Assembly: GCA_038249195.1 (NCBI GenBank)
Contig: JBBRWM010000005.1
Span: 1 to 64,000 of the forward strand
Reading direction: 5' to 3'
Length of the DNA stretch: 64,000 nt
Source of the DNA: JAOUEA01 sp038249195
GTDB lineage: Bacteria > Actinomycetota > UBA4738 > HRBIN12
The position numbers and the translations under genes were made by a program. Shown piece by piece: positions 52,133 through 60,994 of the stretch. Positions within the stretch are counted from its first letter, which is position 1; each line of letters begins with the position of its first letter. The notes under the pieces were generated by a model, which had not been told where the DNA came from, searched no databases, and saw only the letters and a program-made list of their open reading frames with translations.

Positions 52133-53043
52133 ACGCGCCGGGGAGCCTGCACGCTCGCGGCAAGGTCCGCGACGTGTACCGCGCGGGATCGGACGAGCTC
52201 CTGCTCGTGGCGACGGATCGCATCAGCGCCTTCGACGTCGTGCTGCCCGAGGAGGTGCCGGACAAGGGGCGCGTGCTGACGGCCTTCTCCGCCTTCTGGT
52301 TCGCGCGAACGACGGATGTGGTGGGCAACCACCTCGTCTCGATGGACCGCGCCGCGTTCCCGCATCCGTTCGATGCCCAGCCCGCCCTCGCCGGACGCGC
52401 GATGCTCGTGAAGCGCGCGGAGGTGATCCCGGTGGAGTGCGTGGCGCGAGGCTACCTCAGCGGGACCGGGTGGAAGGAGTACACGGCGTCGGGCTCCGTG
52501 TGCGGCGTGAAGCTCCCTGCCGGGCTGCGGGAGTCCGATCGGCTCCCCGATCCTATCTTCACGCCCACCACCAAGGCCGCCGAGGGTCACGACCTCCCGA
52601 TGACGCTGGAGGAGACGGCGGACCTGGTAGGCGAGGGCCTCGCACGACGCCTCCAGGAGCTGACCCTGAGCCTCTACGAGCGGATCGCCGACATCGCCGG
52701 GCGTCGCGGTGTGATCGTGGCGGACACGAAGTTCGAGTTCGGGTTCGTCGACGCGGAGCTCATCCTCATCGACGAGGTCGGCACGCCCGACTCCTCTCGG
52801 TTCTGGCCGGCCGCCGCTTACGAGCCGGGCGGTCCTCAGCCGAGCTTCGACAAGCAGTTCGTTCGCGACTGGCTGGACGCGAGCGGTTGGGACCACGAGC
52901 CGCCGCCGCCCTCCCTGCCCGAAGACGTGGTTGCCCGGACGGCGGACAAGTACCGGGATGCGTACGAGCGCGTCGCCGGCGAGCCCTGGGATGGCTACCG
53001 CTCGCGCATGGGTGTGGGCGAGGGGGCCGCGGGGCCGCCATGA
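52129..53043 (+). CDS. purC: SAICAR synthetase
   Basis: The 304-residue enzyme joins CAIR and aspartate. GKVRDVYRAGSDELLLVATD near 11, RISAFDVVLPEEVPDKGRVL near 31, VECVARGYLSGTGWKEY near 102, TKFEFGFVDAELILIDEVGT near 199 and SFDKQFVRDWL near 240 are family motifs. It is somewhat longer than the E. coli form, like many actinobacterial PurC proteins. It is coupled by GTGA to purB and ATGA to purS. Confidence 0.97.
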   Translation: MNAPGSLHARGKVRDVYRAGSDELLLVATDRISAFDVVLPEEVPDKGRVLTAFSAFWFARTTDVVGNHLVSMDRAAFPHPFDAQPALAGRAMLVKRAEVIPVECVARGYLSGTGWKEYTASGSVCGVKLPAGLRESDRLPDPIFTPTTKAAEGHDLPMTLEETADLVGEGLARRLQELTLSLYERIADIAGRRGVIVADTKFEFGFVDAELILIDEVGTPDSSRFWPAAAYEPGGPQPSFDKQFVRDWLDASGWDHEPPPPSLPEDVVARTADKYRDAYERVAGEPWDGYRSRMGVGEGAAGPP

Positions 53044-53297
53044 CGTTCTCGTTCGAGGTGTTGGTCAGCCTGAAGCCGGGCCTCGCCGATCCGGCCGGCA
53101 AGGCCGTGCTGTCCGCGCTGCCCGCGCTGGGCTGGACGAACGTCGGGGCCGTGCACGTGGGCAAGCACATCGCGCTGACGCTCGATGCTCCCGACGAGTC
53201 CACGGCCCGCGCCCAGGTCGAGGCCATGGCCGATCGGCTGCTCTCGAACCCCGTGATCGAGGACTTCCGCATCCTCGACGTCGCCCGGGAGCCCTGA
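53040..53297 (+). CDS. purS: FGAM synthase subunit PurS
   Basis: The 85-residue subunit has the PurS pattern: EVLVSLKPGLADPAGKAVLS near 6, then a strand (NVGAVHVGKHIALTLD) and ADRLLSNPVIEDFRI near the end. It dimerises and bridges PurQ and PurL so that ammonia can pass. The ATG overlaps the purC stop. Confidence 0.95.
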   Translation: MTFSFEVLVSLKPGLADPAGKAVLSALPALGWTNVGAVHVGKHIALTLDAPDESTARAQVEAMADRLLSNPVIEDFRILDVAREP

Positions 53298-53304
53298 GCG
53301 CTCC

Positions 53305-54021
53305 GTGACGGCCCGCACCCCCCGCATCGGCGTCATCACGTTCCCGGGTTCCCTCGACGATCGCGACGCGCTCGCGGCCGTGGCGACCATGGGCGGGACG
53401 GGCGTCTCGCTGTGGCACGGGGATCACGATCTGCGCAGCGTGGACGCGGTCGTCCTTCCCGGAGGGTTCAGCTATGGCGACTACCTGCGCTGCGGCGCCA
53501 TCGCCACCCACGCGCCCATCATGGAGGAGGTCCGTGCCTTCGCCGCGATCGGCGGCCCGGTCCTGGGCATCTGTAACGGGTTCCAGGTCCTGTGCGAGAG
53601 TCGGCTCCTGCCGGGGGCGCTGATCCGCAACCGGAGCCTCCGTTTCGTCTGTCGCGAGGTGACGCTGCGCGTCGAGACGTCGCAGAGCGTGGTCACGGCG
53701 GACCTCACCCCGGGAGAGACGCTCGCGATGCCCATCAAGCATGGCGAGGGCGCCTTCGTTGCCCGGACCCAGGAGCTCGTGCGGATGCGGAGCGAGGGCC
53801 TCGTCGTGTTCCGCTACGCCGGCGCCGACGGCGTGGTCGACGACGCACACGACCCCAACGGCTCGCTCGAGAACATCGCGGGGGTCCGCAACGCGGCGGG
53901 CAACGTCGTGGGGCTGATGCCCCATCCGGAGCACGCCGTGGATCCCGACGTCGGCGCCACGGGCGGCCAGTCGGTGTTCGCCTCGTTGCTCTCCTCCGCG
54001 CTGGCGGTGGCCGGGAGTTGA
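53305..54021 (+). CDS. purQ: FGAM synthase glutaminase subunit PurQ
   Basis: The 238-residue class I glutaminase has IGVITFPGSLDDRDALAAV at the start, VVLPGGFSYGDYLRCGAIA near 48, the nucleophile Cys in LGICNGFQVLCE near 91, and the His-Glu pair in MPHPEHAVDPD near 210. It provides ammonia to PurL. GTG 53305 starts 7 bases after purS. The TTGA overlap with purL couples them. Confidence 0.97.
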   Translation: MTARTPRIGVITFPGSLDDRDALAAVATMGGTGVSLWHGDHDLRSVDAVVLPGGFSYGDYLRCGAIATHAPIMEEVRAFAAIGGPVLGICNGFQVLCESRLLPGALIRNRSLRFVCREVTLRVETSQSVVTADLTPGETLAMPIKHGEGAFVARTQELVRMRSEGLVVFRYAGADGVVDDAHDPNGSLENIAGVRNAAGNVVGLMPHPEHAVDPDVGATGGQSVFASLLSSALAVAGS

Positions 54022-56264
54022 GCGAGCCTCAGGGGCCCGGCACGGAGCTCCGAACCGCCGACGAGGATCCGCTGCATCGGCGGCTCGGGCTGAAGGACGA
54101 CGAGTTCGACCGCATCGTCGCCACCCTGGGTCGACAGCCGCGCCCCGCCGAGCTTGCCATGTACGGCGCGATGTGGTCCGAGCACTGCTCCTACAAGTCG
54201 TCGAAACGGTACCTGCGGACCTTGCCCACGGAGGGAGCGAGCGTGCTGGTGGGACCCGGCCAGGACGCCGGCGCCATCGACGTGGGCGACGGCTGGGCGG
54301 CCGTCTTCAAGATGGAATCGCACTCCCACCCGTCCGCGATCGAGCCCTATCAGGGTGCGGCTACGGGGGTGGGCGGCATCGTGCGCGACATCATCTCTAT
54401 GGGGGCACGCCCGGTCGCACTGCTCGACCCGCTGATGTTCGGACCCCTCGAGCACGAACGGAACCGATGGCTGTTCGAGGGCGTGGTCGCGGGGATCGGG
54501 GGCTACGGCAACTGCATCGGCGTGCCCACGGTCGGCGGGGAGATCCGCTTCGCGGGGCCGCACACGGCGAACCCAAGCGTCGACGTCATGTGCCTGGGGC
54601 TCGCGAGGGCCGAGGACCTCGTGACGAGCTCGTCGCGCTCGGCGCACGCGGGCTCGCTCATGGTGCTCTACGGCGCGAGCACCGGTCGCGACGGCATCGG
54701 GGGCGTAAGCGTGCTCGCCTCGGCCACCCTGGAGGAGGGATCGACGGCCGCGCGGCCGTCCGTCCAGATCGGCGATCCGTTCGCGGAGAAGCTCCTGATC
54801 GAGGCATCCCTCGAGCTGATCGAGCGCGGGCTCCTGGAGGGGCTTCAGGATCTGGGCGGGGCGGGGATCACCTGCGCGGTGAGCGAATCGGCGGCGCGTG
54901 CGGAGATGGGCGCCCAGCTGGACCTGGACGCCGTGCCGCTGCGGGAGCCCGGGATGGAGGCGTTCGAGATCCTGACCTCCGAGTCGCAGGAGCGGATGCT
55001 CGCGATCGTGCACCCATCGAAGCTCGGCGACGTGACCGCGGTGTGTGCGCGGTGGGGGTTGGGGATCGCCGTGATCGCGACCCTCGTGGACGGGGGAGCG
55101 TTGACGGTCACCCACGACGGTGCGGTGGTGGCGGAGATGCCGGCGCGCTCGCTCACCGACGAGGGCCCCGAGTACGACCGCCCTCGCGAGCCGCGCCCCG
55201 CGGTCGAGGGCGAAGAGGACCCCACCTTCACACGGTTCAACGGCGACGTGCGCACGGCCTTCATGGACGTGCTTGCCGCTCCCAACGTGGCATCCAAGCG
55301 ATGGGTGTTCGAGCAGTACGACTCGATCGTGCAGGGTCAGACCGTGGCGGGCGCGGGCGGTGACGCCGCCGTGGTGCGCGTGCCCGGCACGCTGAAGGGA
55401 CTGGCGCTGTCCACCGACGGAAAGGGTCGCTTCGGCGCGCTCGACCCCTACCTGGGGGCCGCGCATGCGGTGGCCGAGGCCGCGCGTAACGTGGCGGTCA
55501 CCGGCGCGAGGCCACTCGCCATCACCAACTGCATGAACTTCGGCAACCCGGAGCGACCGGCCGTGATGTGGGAGTTCTCGGAGTCGATCAGGGGCATGGC
55601 CGACGCCTGCCTTGGGCTCGACACTCCCGTGACGGGGGGCAACGTGAGCTTCTACAACGAGTCGGCGGGCTCCGCGATCTGGCCGACGCCGGTGATCGGG
55701 ATGGTGGGCCTCATCGAGGACTATCGCCTGCGCGTCCCTGCTGGGTTCCCCCGGGCGGGCCTGGCGATCTACCTGTTGGGAGAGACGTTCGCGGAGCTGG
55801 GCGGATCGGAGTTCGCCGAAACCGTGCTGGGGGTGGTGGCGGGCAGACCCCCCGCGCTCGACCTGCAGAAGGAGGCCGCCCTTCACCGCGTGCTGCTCGC
55901 CGCCGCCTCGCAGGATGTCCTGGCGAGCGCGCACGACCCCGCCGAGGGCGGGCTCGCGATCGCGCTCGCGGAGTCCGCCATCGAGGGCGGCCACGGGTTC
56001 GCGGTCACCCTTGCCGGCGATCTGCCCGCGCACGTGATGCTGTTCAGCGAATCGGCCTCCCGCGCGGTGGTGAGCGTGGCACCCGAGCGCGAGGACGGCC
56101 TGTTGGGCGAGGCCGTCGACCATGGGGTCCCCGCCACCCGCCTCGGAGAGACCGGAGGATCCGCCGTGTTGTTCGACGGGCTCTTCGAAACCTCCGTGCA
56201 GGAGCTGCGCGAGGTCTACGAGACCGCGCTCCCTCGGCTGCTCGGTGAGACGGGGGCGCCGTGA
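54018..56264 (+). CDS. purL: FGAM synthase large subunit PurL
   Basis: The 748-residue protein is the short PurL used with PurS and PurQ. It has MWSEHCSYKSSKRYL near 53, FKMESHSHPSAIEPYQGAAT near 97, GVGGIVRDIISMGARPVALL near 117, DLGGAGITCAVSESAARAEM near 280, and a second AIRS-like half with NCMNFGNPERPAVMWEF near 505 and TPVTGGNVSFYNE near 537. It converts FGAR to FGAM. TTG 54018 is the start. Confidence 0.97.
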   Translation: MSEPQGPGTELRTADEDPLHRRLGLKDDEFDRIVATLGRQPRPAELAMYGAMWSEHCSYKSSKRYLRTLPTEGASVLVGPGQDAGAIDVGDGWAAVFKMESHSHPSAIEPYQGAATGVGGIVRDIISMGARPVALLDPLMFGPLEHERNRWLFEGVVAGIGGYGNCIGVPTVGGEIRFAGPHTANPSVDVMCLGLARAEDLVTSSSRSAHAGSLMVLYGASTGRDGIGGVSVLASATLEEGSTAARPSVQIGDPFAEKLLIEASLELIERGLLEGLQDLGGAGITCAVSESAARAEMGAQLDLDAVPLREPGMEAFEILTSESQERMLAIVHPSKLGDVTAVCARWGLGIAVIATLVDGGALTVTHDGAVVAEMPARSLTDEGPEYDRPREPRPAVEGEEDPTFTRFNGDVRTAFMDVLAAPNVASKRWVFEQYDSIVQGQTVAGAGGDAAVVRVPGTLKGLALSTDGKGRFGALDPYLGAAHAVAEAARNVAVTGARPLAITNCMNFGNPERPAVMWEFSESIRGMADACLGLDTPVTGGNVSFYNESAGSAIWPTPVIGMVGLIEDYRLRVPAGFPRAGLAIYLLGETFAELGGSEFAETVLGVVAGRPPALDLQKEAALHRVLLAAASQDVLASAHDPAEGGLAIALAESAIEGGHGFAVTLAGDLPAHVMLFSESASRAVVSVAPEREDGLLGEAVDHGVPATRLGETGGSAVLFDGLFETSVQELREVYETALPRLLGETGAP

Positions 56265-57001
56265 TCGAGGCCGTGACCTTCGACTATTGGCAGACGCTCG
56301 TCGCGGAGCGGCTCGGCGACATGCGCAGCGCGCAGATCGACCGCTTCGAGGCCACGCTGGCCGAAGCCGACCAGTCGCGCGCACGGGCAGTGCTGGAGGC
56401 GGCGTTCACGGCCAATTGGGTGCGTTTCGAACGACACTGGCAGGAGAACCTCGGACAGTACTCGCCGGCCCATTCCGTGGACTTCCTGATGGATCACCTC
56501 GCCCTGGACGGCACGGGCGACCTGCGCGAGGCCCTGATCGACGGGTTCCGGGTGGTGGGCGAGAACGTCGCGTTGCGGCTCGCGCCGGGCATCGAGGCCT
56601 GCCTGGACGTATTGGCCTCCGCAGGCGTTCAGATCGGGATCGTGTGCGACGTCGGTCTCACGTCCGCGTCCACGCTGCGGGCGCGTCTGGAGGAGTTCGG
56701 CCTGCTGCGGTACTTCGGAGCGTGGGCCTTCAGCGACGAGACCGGTTGGTTCAAACCGGCCGCGGAAGCCTTCGCACCGGCACTCGAGGGCCTCGGCGTT
56801 CGCGATCCATCCCTCGTCGCACACGTGGGCGACAATCCGCGCACCGACGTGGCGGGAGCGCTCGCGCTCGGCATGGTGGCGGTCCGCTACACCGGCCTGG
56901 GCCACGACGGCACGCACGCGCCGGCCGGCGACGTCGGGCCGCAGGCGCCCCACGTCATCGCGGATCATCGGGAGCTCCCCGCGCTCTTGAAGATCCCCTA
57001 G
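56261..57001 (+). CDS. HAD-superfamily hydrolase
   Basis: The 246-residue protein has HAD motif I as VTFDYWQTL (nucleophile Asp 8, with Trp where many phosphatases have the second Asp), a helical cap (about 20-95), motif II IGIVCDVGLTS near 127, motif III Lys in FKPAAEAF near 165 and motif IV GDNPRTDVAGALALGM near 190. The missing second Asp suggests altered chemistry or phosphatase activity with another acid. It is coupled to purL (GTGA). Confidence 0.85.
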   Translation: MIEAVTFDYWQTLVAERLGDMRSAQIDRFEATLAEADQSRARAVLEAAFTANWVRFERHWQENLGQYSPAHSVDFLMDHLALDGTGDLREALIDGFRVVGENVALRLAPGIEACLDVLASAGVQIGIVCDVGLTSASTLRARLEEFGLLRYFGAWAFSDETGWFKPAAEAFAPALEGLGVRDPSLVAHVGDNPRTDVAGALALGMVAVRYTGLGHDGTHAPAGDVGPQAPHVIADHRELPALLKIP

Positions 57002-57066
57002 CGGCGGTTTCACAAGCCCGGGGGCACACGCGTTGTTCGGTCCAGGAGCGCGAGAAGGGAGGCGAC

Positions 57067-57555
57067 GTGGTGGCAGCGGTCCCGCCGTTCCAGGAGTTCC
57101 TGGATGCGAATCGAGCCACGGTGTATCGGTTCTTGACCGTGGCCGTCGGCCCGCATGATGTCGATGACTGCTTCCAGGAGACGTTCCTGTCGGCGTTCAA
57201 GGCCTACCCGAGGCTCACGGACGGGAGCAGGCTCGACCGATGGGTTCTCAGGATCGCCTCGCGCAAGGCCATCGATCATCATCGCGCCCGCGGGCGGCGC
57301 GCCCTGCCCACCGATCGCGTCCCGCAGGACGCGGTTGCCGCGGTCCCGCCCGGCGGGACCGACGGCGGCGCTGCGGACGACCCCCTGTGGGTGGCCGTGC
57401 GTGCATTGCCCCCCCGCCAGCGGGTGGCGATCGTGCACCGCCACGTCCTCGACCGTGCCTATGACGAGATCGCGGAGCTCATGGGCACGTCGCAGGACGC
57501 CGCTCGCGCCAACGTCTACCAAGGAACGAAACGACTCAGGGAGCTGATGAGATGA
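57067..57555 (+). CDS. ECF-type RNA polymerase sigma factor
   Basis: The 162-residue sigma factor has region 2 (VDDCFQETFLSAFKAYPRL near 32, RLDRWVLRIASRKAIDHHRA near 55) and region 4 (ALPPRQRVAIVHRHVLDRAY near 113, then DEIAELMGTSQDAARANVYQ). It would direct RNA polymerase to a small regulon. No anti-sigma gene is adjacent. GTG 57067 has GAAGGGAGG upstream; the much longer open frame is a shadow of purL/HAD. It overlaps ogt (ATGA). Confidence 0.9.
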   Translation: MVAAVPPFQEFLDANRATVYRFLTVAVGPHDVDDCFQETFLSAFKAYPRLTDGSRLDRWVLRIASRKAIDHHRARGRRALPTDRVPQDAVAAVPPGGTDGGAADDPLWVAVRALPPRQRVAIVHRHVLDRAYDEIAELMGTSQDAARANVYQGTKRLRELMR

Positions 57556-58163
57556 ACGATCACAGCCTCAAGCGTCTCGCCCCCGCGAGGCGGACGGCGG
57601 CCTCGTCCAAGTTGGCGGCAGCGGCGTTGGGCGACGCCGCCGCCCGTGGGGGGCTCCTGGACGTGGCCCTCGCGACCTTCGGATCCCCGGTCGGGGACCT
57701 GCTCATCGCCGTGACTCCCCGCGGTCTTGCCCGGGTTGCCTACGACATCGAGCCTCGGGACGACGTGCTGAGGGAGCTCGCGGAGCGTCTCTCGCCCCGG
57801 ATCCTCGAGTCCGCGGTCGCAACCGAGCACTGGCGTCGCGAGCTGGAGGAATACTTCGATCGGCAGCGCACCCGGTTCGACCTGCGCGTGGACCGGCGCC
57901 TCCTGGGCCCCTTCGCGCGCGAGGTCATGGACGAGACGGCGCGCGTCCCGTTCGGCCGCACCACGACGTACGGGGCGCTCGCCGAGCGCATCGGGCACCC
58001 GCGGGCGGCCCGCGCCGTAGGGACGGCCCTGGGCTCCAACCCCATCCCCGTCGTCCTCCCCTGCCACCGCGTGCTGAGGGCGGGCGGAAGCCTCGGCGGC
58101 TACGCTGGAGGACTGGACCGCAAGACCACGTTGCTGTCGCTCGAAGGGGCGCTCCTCGCATGA
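57552..58163 (+). CDS. ogt: methylated-DNA-[protein]-cysteine S-methyltransferase
   Basis: The 203-residue suicide repair enzyme has an N-terminal extension of about 36 residues rich in Ala and Arg, then the alkyltransferase fold. It has VPFGRTTTYGALAERIGHP near 134, the active Cys in VVLPCHRVLRAGG near 171 and YAGGLDRKTTLLSLEG at the end. It removes O6-alkyl groups from guanine. Coupling to a sigma factor gene suggests shared regulation, possibly in alkylation stress. Confidence 0.92.
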   Translation: MNDHSLKRLAPARRTAASSKLAAAALGDAAARGGLLDVALATFGSPVGDLLIAVTPRGLARVAYDIEPRDDVLRELAERLSPRILESAVATEHWRRELEEYFDRQRTRFDLRVDRRLLGPFAREVMDETARVPFGRTTTYGALAERIGHPRAARAVGTALGSNPIPVVLPCHRVLRAGGSLGGYAGGLDRKTTLLSLEGALLA

Positions 58164-59101
58164 GCACGGCTCCGCCCCGATCGGGCCGTCCGCGCCCTCT
58201 CCGCAGCGTCATGAGCACGTCGGCGGGAACGCACGCCGGAGCGTTCACGCCCCTCGACTGGACGCTCTTCGTCTCCATCGGGTTGATCTGGGGATCCTCG
58301 TTCCTGTTCATCGCCATCGGGCTGCGGGCGTTCGAGCCGGGCCTCGTGACCTGGCTCCGCGTGGCCTTCGGCGCAGCCGTGCTCTGGCTCGTCCCCGGCG
58401 CGCGGCGGCACGTTGCGCGCTCCGACGTCCCGCGGATCGTGGCGCTTTCGATCCTGTGGGTGGCGATCCCGATGACCCTGTTCCCGTTCGCCGAACAGCG
58501 GATCAGCTCGGGGCTCGCCGGCCTCGTGAACGGATGCCTGCCGATCTTCGCGGCGGTCGTCGCGGCGTTGATGCTGCGGCGGATGCCGCGCCGAGTCCAG
58601 CTCACTGGCCTCGCCGTGGGATTCCTCGGGGTCATCGCCATCGCGCTGCCCGCCCTCGGGGCCGGTTCCAGCGAGGCGATCGGCCTCCTCATGGTGGTGC
58701 TCGCCGTGGCGTGCTATGCGGTGGCGGTGAACATCGCCACGCCGCTCACCCAGCGGTACGGATCTCTGCCGGTCATGGCCCGGATGCTCGCCATCGGCAC
58801 GCTGTGGACGGCGCCCCTCGGCCTCTGGTCGCTGCCGGGGTCGTCGTTCGCCTGGGGCTCGTTCGTGGCGGTGGCGGCCCTGGGAACCCTGGGGACGGGG
58901 CTCGGGTTCGTGGTGATGGGCAGGCTGGTCGCCCGCGTGGGCTCGACCCGGGGATCGTTCGCGATCTACGTTGTGCCCGTGGTCGCGCTGATCCTCGGGG
59001 CCGTATTCCTGGACGAGGCGGTGCACCCGCTGTCGGTGGCGGGCATCGCGCTCGTGATCGCGGGCGCCATCCTGGCCTCTCGCAAGGAGGCGGCGCCGTG
59101 A
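58160..59101 (+). CDS. EamA/DMT-superfamily transporter
   Basis: The 313-residue protein has ten predicted membrane helices in two EamA repeats. The first begins near 35 (GLIWGSSFLFIAIGLRAFEP), the second near 180, with the C-terminal half ending IVVPVV-type helix and GAVFLDEAVHPLSVAGIALV. Members export amino acids, metabolites or nucleosides. It overlaps ogt (ATGA) and the phosphorylase (GTGA). Substrate unknown. Confidence 0.87.
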   Translation: MSTAPPRSGRPRPLRSVMSTSAGTHAGAFTPLDWTLFVSIGLIWGSSFLFIAIGLRAFEPGLVTWLRVAFGAAVLWLVPGARRHVARSDVPRIVALSILWVAIPMTLFPFAEQRISSGLAGLVNGCLPIFAAVVAALMLRRMPRRVQLTGLAVGFLGVIAIALPALGAGSSEAIGLLMVVLAVACYAVAVNIATPLTQRYGSLPVMARMLAIGTLWTAPLGLWSLPGSSFAWGSFVAVAALGTLGTGLGFVVMGRLVARVGSTRGSFAIYVVPVVALILGAVFLDEAVHPLSVAGIALVIAGAILASRKEAAP

Positions 59102-59880
59102 GCCCTCCCACGTCGGACGCCCCGATCCTGGAATTCGATCCCTCCCCCGTCGCGGTGATCGAGCCGAGCGAGGTCATCGCACCCTCCCAGGTGCCCGCGC
59201 ATGCGGTCCTGTGCTTCTTCCAGGACGTGATCGCGCGGGTCGTGGCCGAGCACGACGGGAAGGTCATCGACCACCTCGTGTCCGAGATCGGCCGGAACCC
59301 CCTCTACGAGCTCTCGATCCAGGGCCGCCGGCTCGCCCTCGTGCACCCAGGCGTGGGCGCGCCCCTCGCCGCGGCCACGTTGGAGGAGTTGATCGCGCGG
59401 GGATGCCGGGCCTTCGTCGCCTGCGGCGGGGCGGGCGTACTCGTGCCGGACGTCATCCTCGGGCACGCCATCGTCCCCACCGCGGCGGTGCGCGACGAGG
59501 GGACCTCCTACCACTATCTCCCGTCCGCCCCCGAGTCCTTCCCTACGGCCCAGGCGGTGGAGGCGATCGCGGACAGCCTCGGTGAGCATCACGTCCCGTT
59601 CGTGACGGGCAAGACATGGACGACCGATGCGATCTACCGGGAAACGCGCGCCAAGCTCGAGCGCCGCGTGGCCAACGGCTGCCTCACGGTCGAGATGGAG
59701 GCGGCCGCGTTCTTCGCCGTGGCGTCGTTCCGCGGGGTGGAGTTCGGCCAGCTCCTCTACGCGGGGGACGACCTCTCGGGGGATGCATGGGACCAGCGGG
59801 GGTGGGACGAGCACGCCGACGGGCGCGAACTGATGTTCCGGATCGCGGCGGACGCCGTGCTTCGCCTCCCGCCGGGCTGA
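59098..59880 (+). CDS. nucleoside phosphorylase family protein
   Basis: The 260-residue protein has the PNP/UDP phosphorylase fold. GVGAPLAAATLEELIARGCR near 86 and FVACGGAGVLVPD near 107 form the phosphate and base region. GLTVEMEAAAFFAVA-like CLTVEMEAAAFFAVASFRG near 199 is the ribose-binding Met-Glu motif. DEGTSYHYLP near 136 is typical of the uridine/inosine-type branch. It may salvage nucleosides together with the coupled EamA transporter. Confidence 0.85.
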   Translation: MSPPTSDAPILEFDPSPVAVIEPSEVIAPSQVPAHAVLCFFQDVIARVVAEHDGKVIDHLVSEIGRNPLYELSIQGRRLALVHPGVGAPLAAATLEELIARGCRAFVACGGAGVLVPDVILGHAIVPTAAVRDEGTSYHYLPSAPESFPTAQAVEAIADSLGEHHVPFVTGKTWTTDAIYRETRAKLERRVANGCLTVEMEAAAFFAVASFRGVEFGQLLYAGDDLSGDAWDQRGWDEHADGRELMFRIAADAVLRLPPG

Positions 59881-59892
59881 GTGGTCGTTGGG

Positions 59893-59898
59893 TATCCT
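59893..59898 (+). promoter_or_regulatory. -10 box TATCCT, 6 nt before ATG 59905
   Basis: TATCCT lies 6 bases before the DUF4234 start and argues against the in-frame GTG at 59881. Confidence 0.5.
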
Positions 59899-59904
59899 CC
59901 GCCC

Positions 59905-60570
59905 ATGGCGCACGAGGTGTCGATCGAAGGCGAACGCTACCGGGTCCGGAGCCCGTGGGCGGTCCTGGGCCTCGGGATCGTGACCCTCGGCATCTACTAC
60001 CTCTGGTGGTACTACCGGATCAACGACGACGCCCGCAGGTATCTGCGCGACTACGAGCTGAGGCCGTTCACCTCGTTGCTCGCCATCACGCTCGGATGGC
60101 TCATCCTGATCCCACCCTTCGTCTCGTACTTCCGCACCGGCAAGCGCATCCGGCAGATGCAGCGACGGGCCGGCGCGAACGCCGAACATTCCGCGGGGCT
60201 GGGGCTCGTGTTGTTCATCCTGGCGAACCTCCTGGGGGGCGTCTACGCCCAGTACGGGCTCAACCGCGTCTGGACCTCGCCCACCGCCGACACCACGCTC
60301 CCGGTGCTCGTGCCCGCGCGCCCGAGGGCGCGCAACCAGGTCGCTCCCGAGGACGTGGGCGCGCGCGTCTCGTTCCAGTTCGAGCTCCCCAACGGCTACA
60401 CCACCGAGGCCGTGGGCGTGTTCGAGCGATGGGACGCCGCGGCCGAGACCTACTTCGTGCGTAAGAAGGACGGCACCGAGATGCGGGTTCCCGCGCGCGG
60501 CGTGCGCTTCGGCAAGGTCATCCCGCCCGCGCCCGCCGCACCGGGCAACCCCGGGACCCGCGCGACCTGA
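59905..60570 (+). CDS. DUF4234 membrane protein with C-terminal SH3-like domain
   Basis: The 221-residue protein has three hydrophobic segments (about 18-37, 50-70, 92-112) with GIVTLGIYYLWWYYRINDDA near 23, the DUF4234 pattern. A soluble C-terminal domain (about 143-205: VGARVSFQFELPNGYTTEAV, then FVRKKDGTEMRVPARGVRFG) looks like a small beta-barrel such as those fused to some GNATs. Function unknown. It is followed by the Kal-like gene with GGAGG between. Confidence 0.7.
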   Translation: MAHEVSIEGERYRVRSPWAVLGLGIVTLGIYYLWWYYRINDDARRYLRDYELRPFTSLLAITLGWLILIPPFVSYFRTGKRIRQMQRRAGANAEHSAGLGLVLFILANLLGGVYAQYGLNRVWTSPTADTTLPVLVPARPRARNQVAPEDVGARVSFQFELPNGYTTEAVGVFERWDAAAETYFVRKKDGTEMRVPARGVRFGKVIPPAPAAPGNPGTRAT

Positions 60571-60580
60571 GGAGGCCTCG

Positions 60581-60979
60581 ATGCCCGAACTGCCCACCGC
60601 GCTCATCCGCCTGCGACTGGGGCAGGAGGACGCTCACTACGGAGGCAACCTCGTGGCCGGGGCGACCCAGCTCAAGATCGTGGGCGATCTGATCACGGAG
60701 CTCGCCATGAAGCACGACGGCGACGAGGGGCTGTTCCGCGCCTACGAGTCGGTGGAGTTCTTGGCCCCGCTCTACGCGGGCGACTGGATCGAGGCCCGCG
60801 GTCGCATCCTCAGCGTCGGCAACTCGAGCCGCAGGTGCGAGTTCGAGATCCACAAGATCGGCGGCGCGTTGCCTACGGTGAGCGAGAGCGCCGCCGGATT
60901 CCTCGACGAGCCGGTGCTGACGCTGAGGGCCGTGGGGACCACCGTGGTACCCGCGGCTCATCAGCGCTTCCGTCGCTGA
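60581..60979 (+). CDS. hotdog-fold protein, 3-aminobutyryl-CoA ammonia-lyase (Kal)-like
   Basis: The 132-residue protein has one hotdog domain with ALIRLRLGQEDAHYGGNLVA near the start, DEGLFRAYESVEFLAPLYAG near 46, then DWIEARGRILSVGNSSRRCE. This agrees with Kal, which removes ammonia from 3-aminobutyryl-CoA in lysine fermentation. No other lysine-fermentation gene is present, so a related acyl-CoA lyase or thioesterase role is possible. GGAGG precedes ATG 60581. Confidence 0.75.
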   Translation: MPELPTALIRLRLGQEDAHYGGNLVAGATQLKIVGDLITELAMKHDGDEGLFRAYESVEFLAPLYAGDWIEARGRILSVGNSSRRCEFEIHKIGGALPTVSESAAGFLDEPVLTLRAVGTTVVPAAHQRFRR

Positions 60980-60994
60980 GCGGACGCTCTGCGG

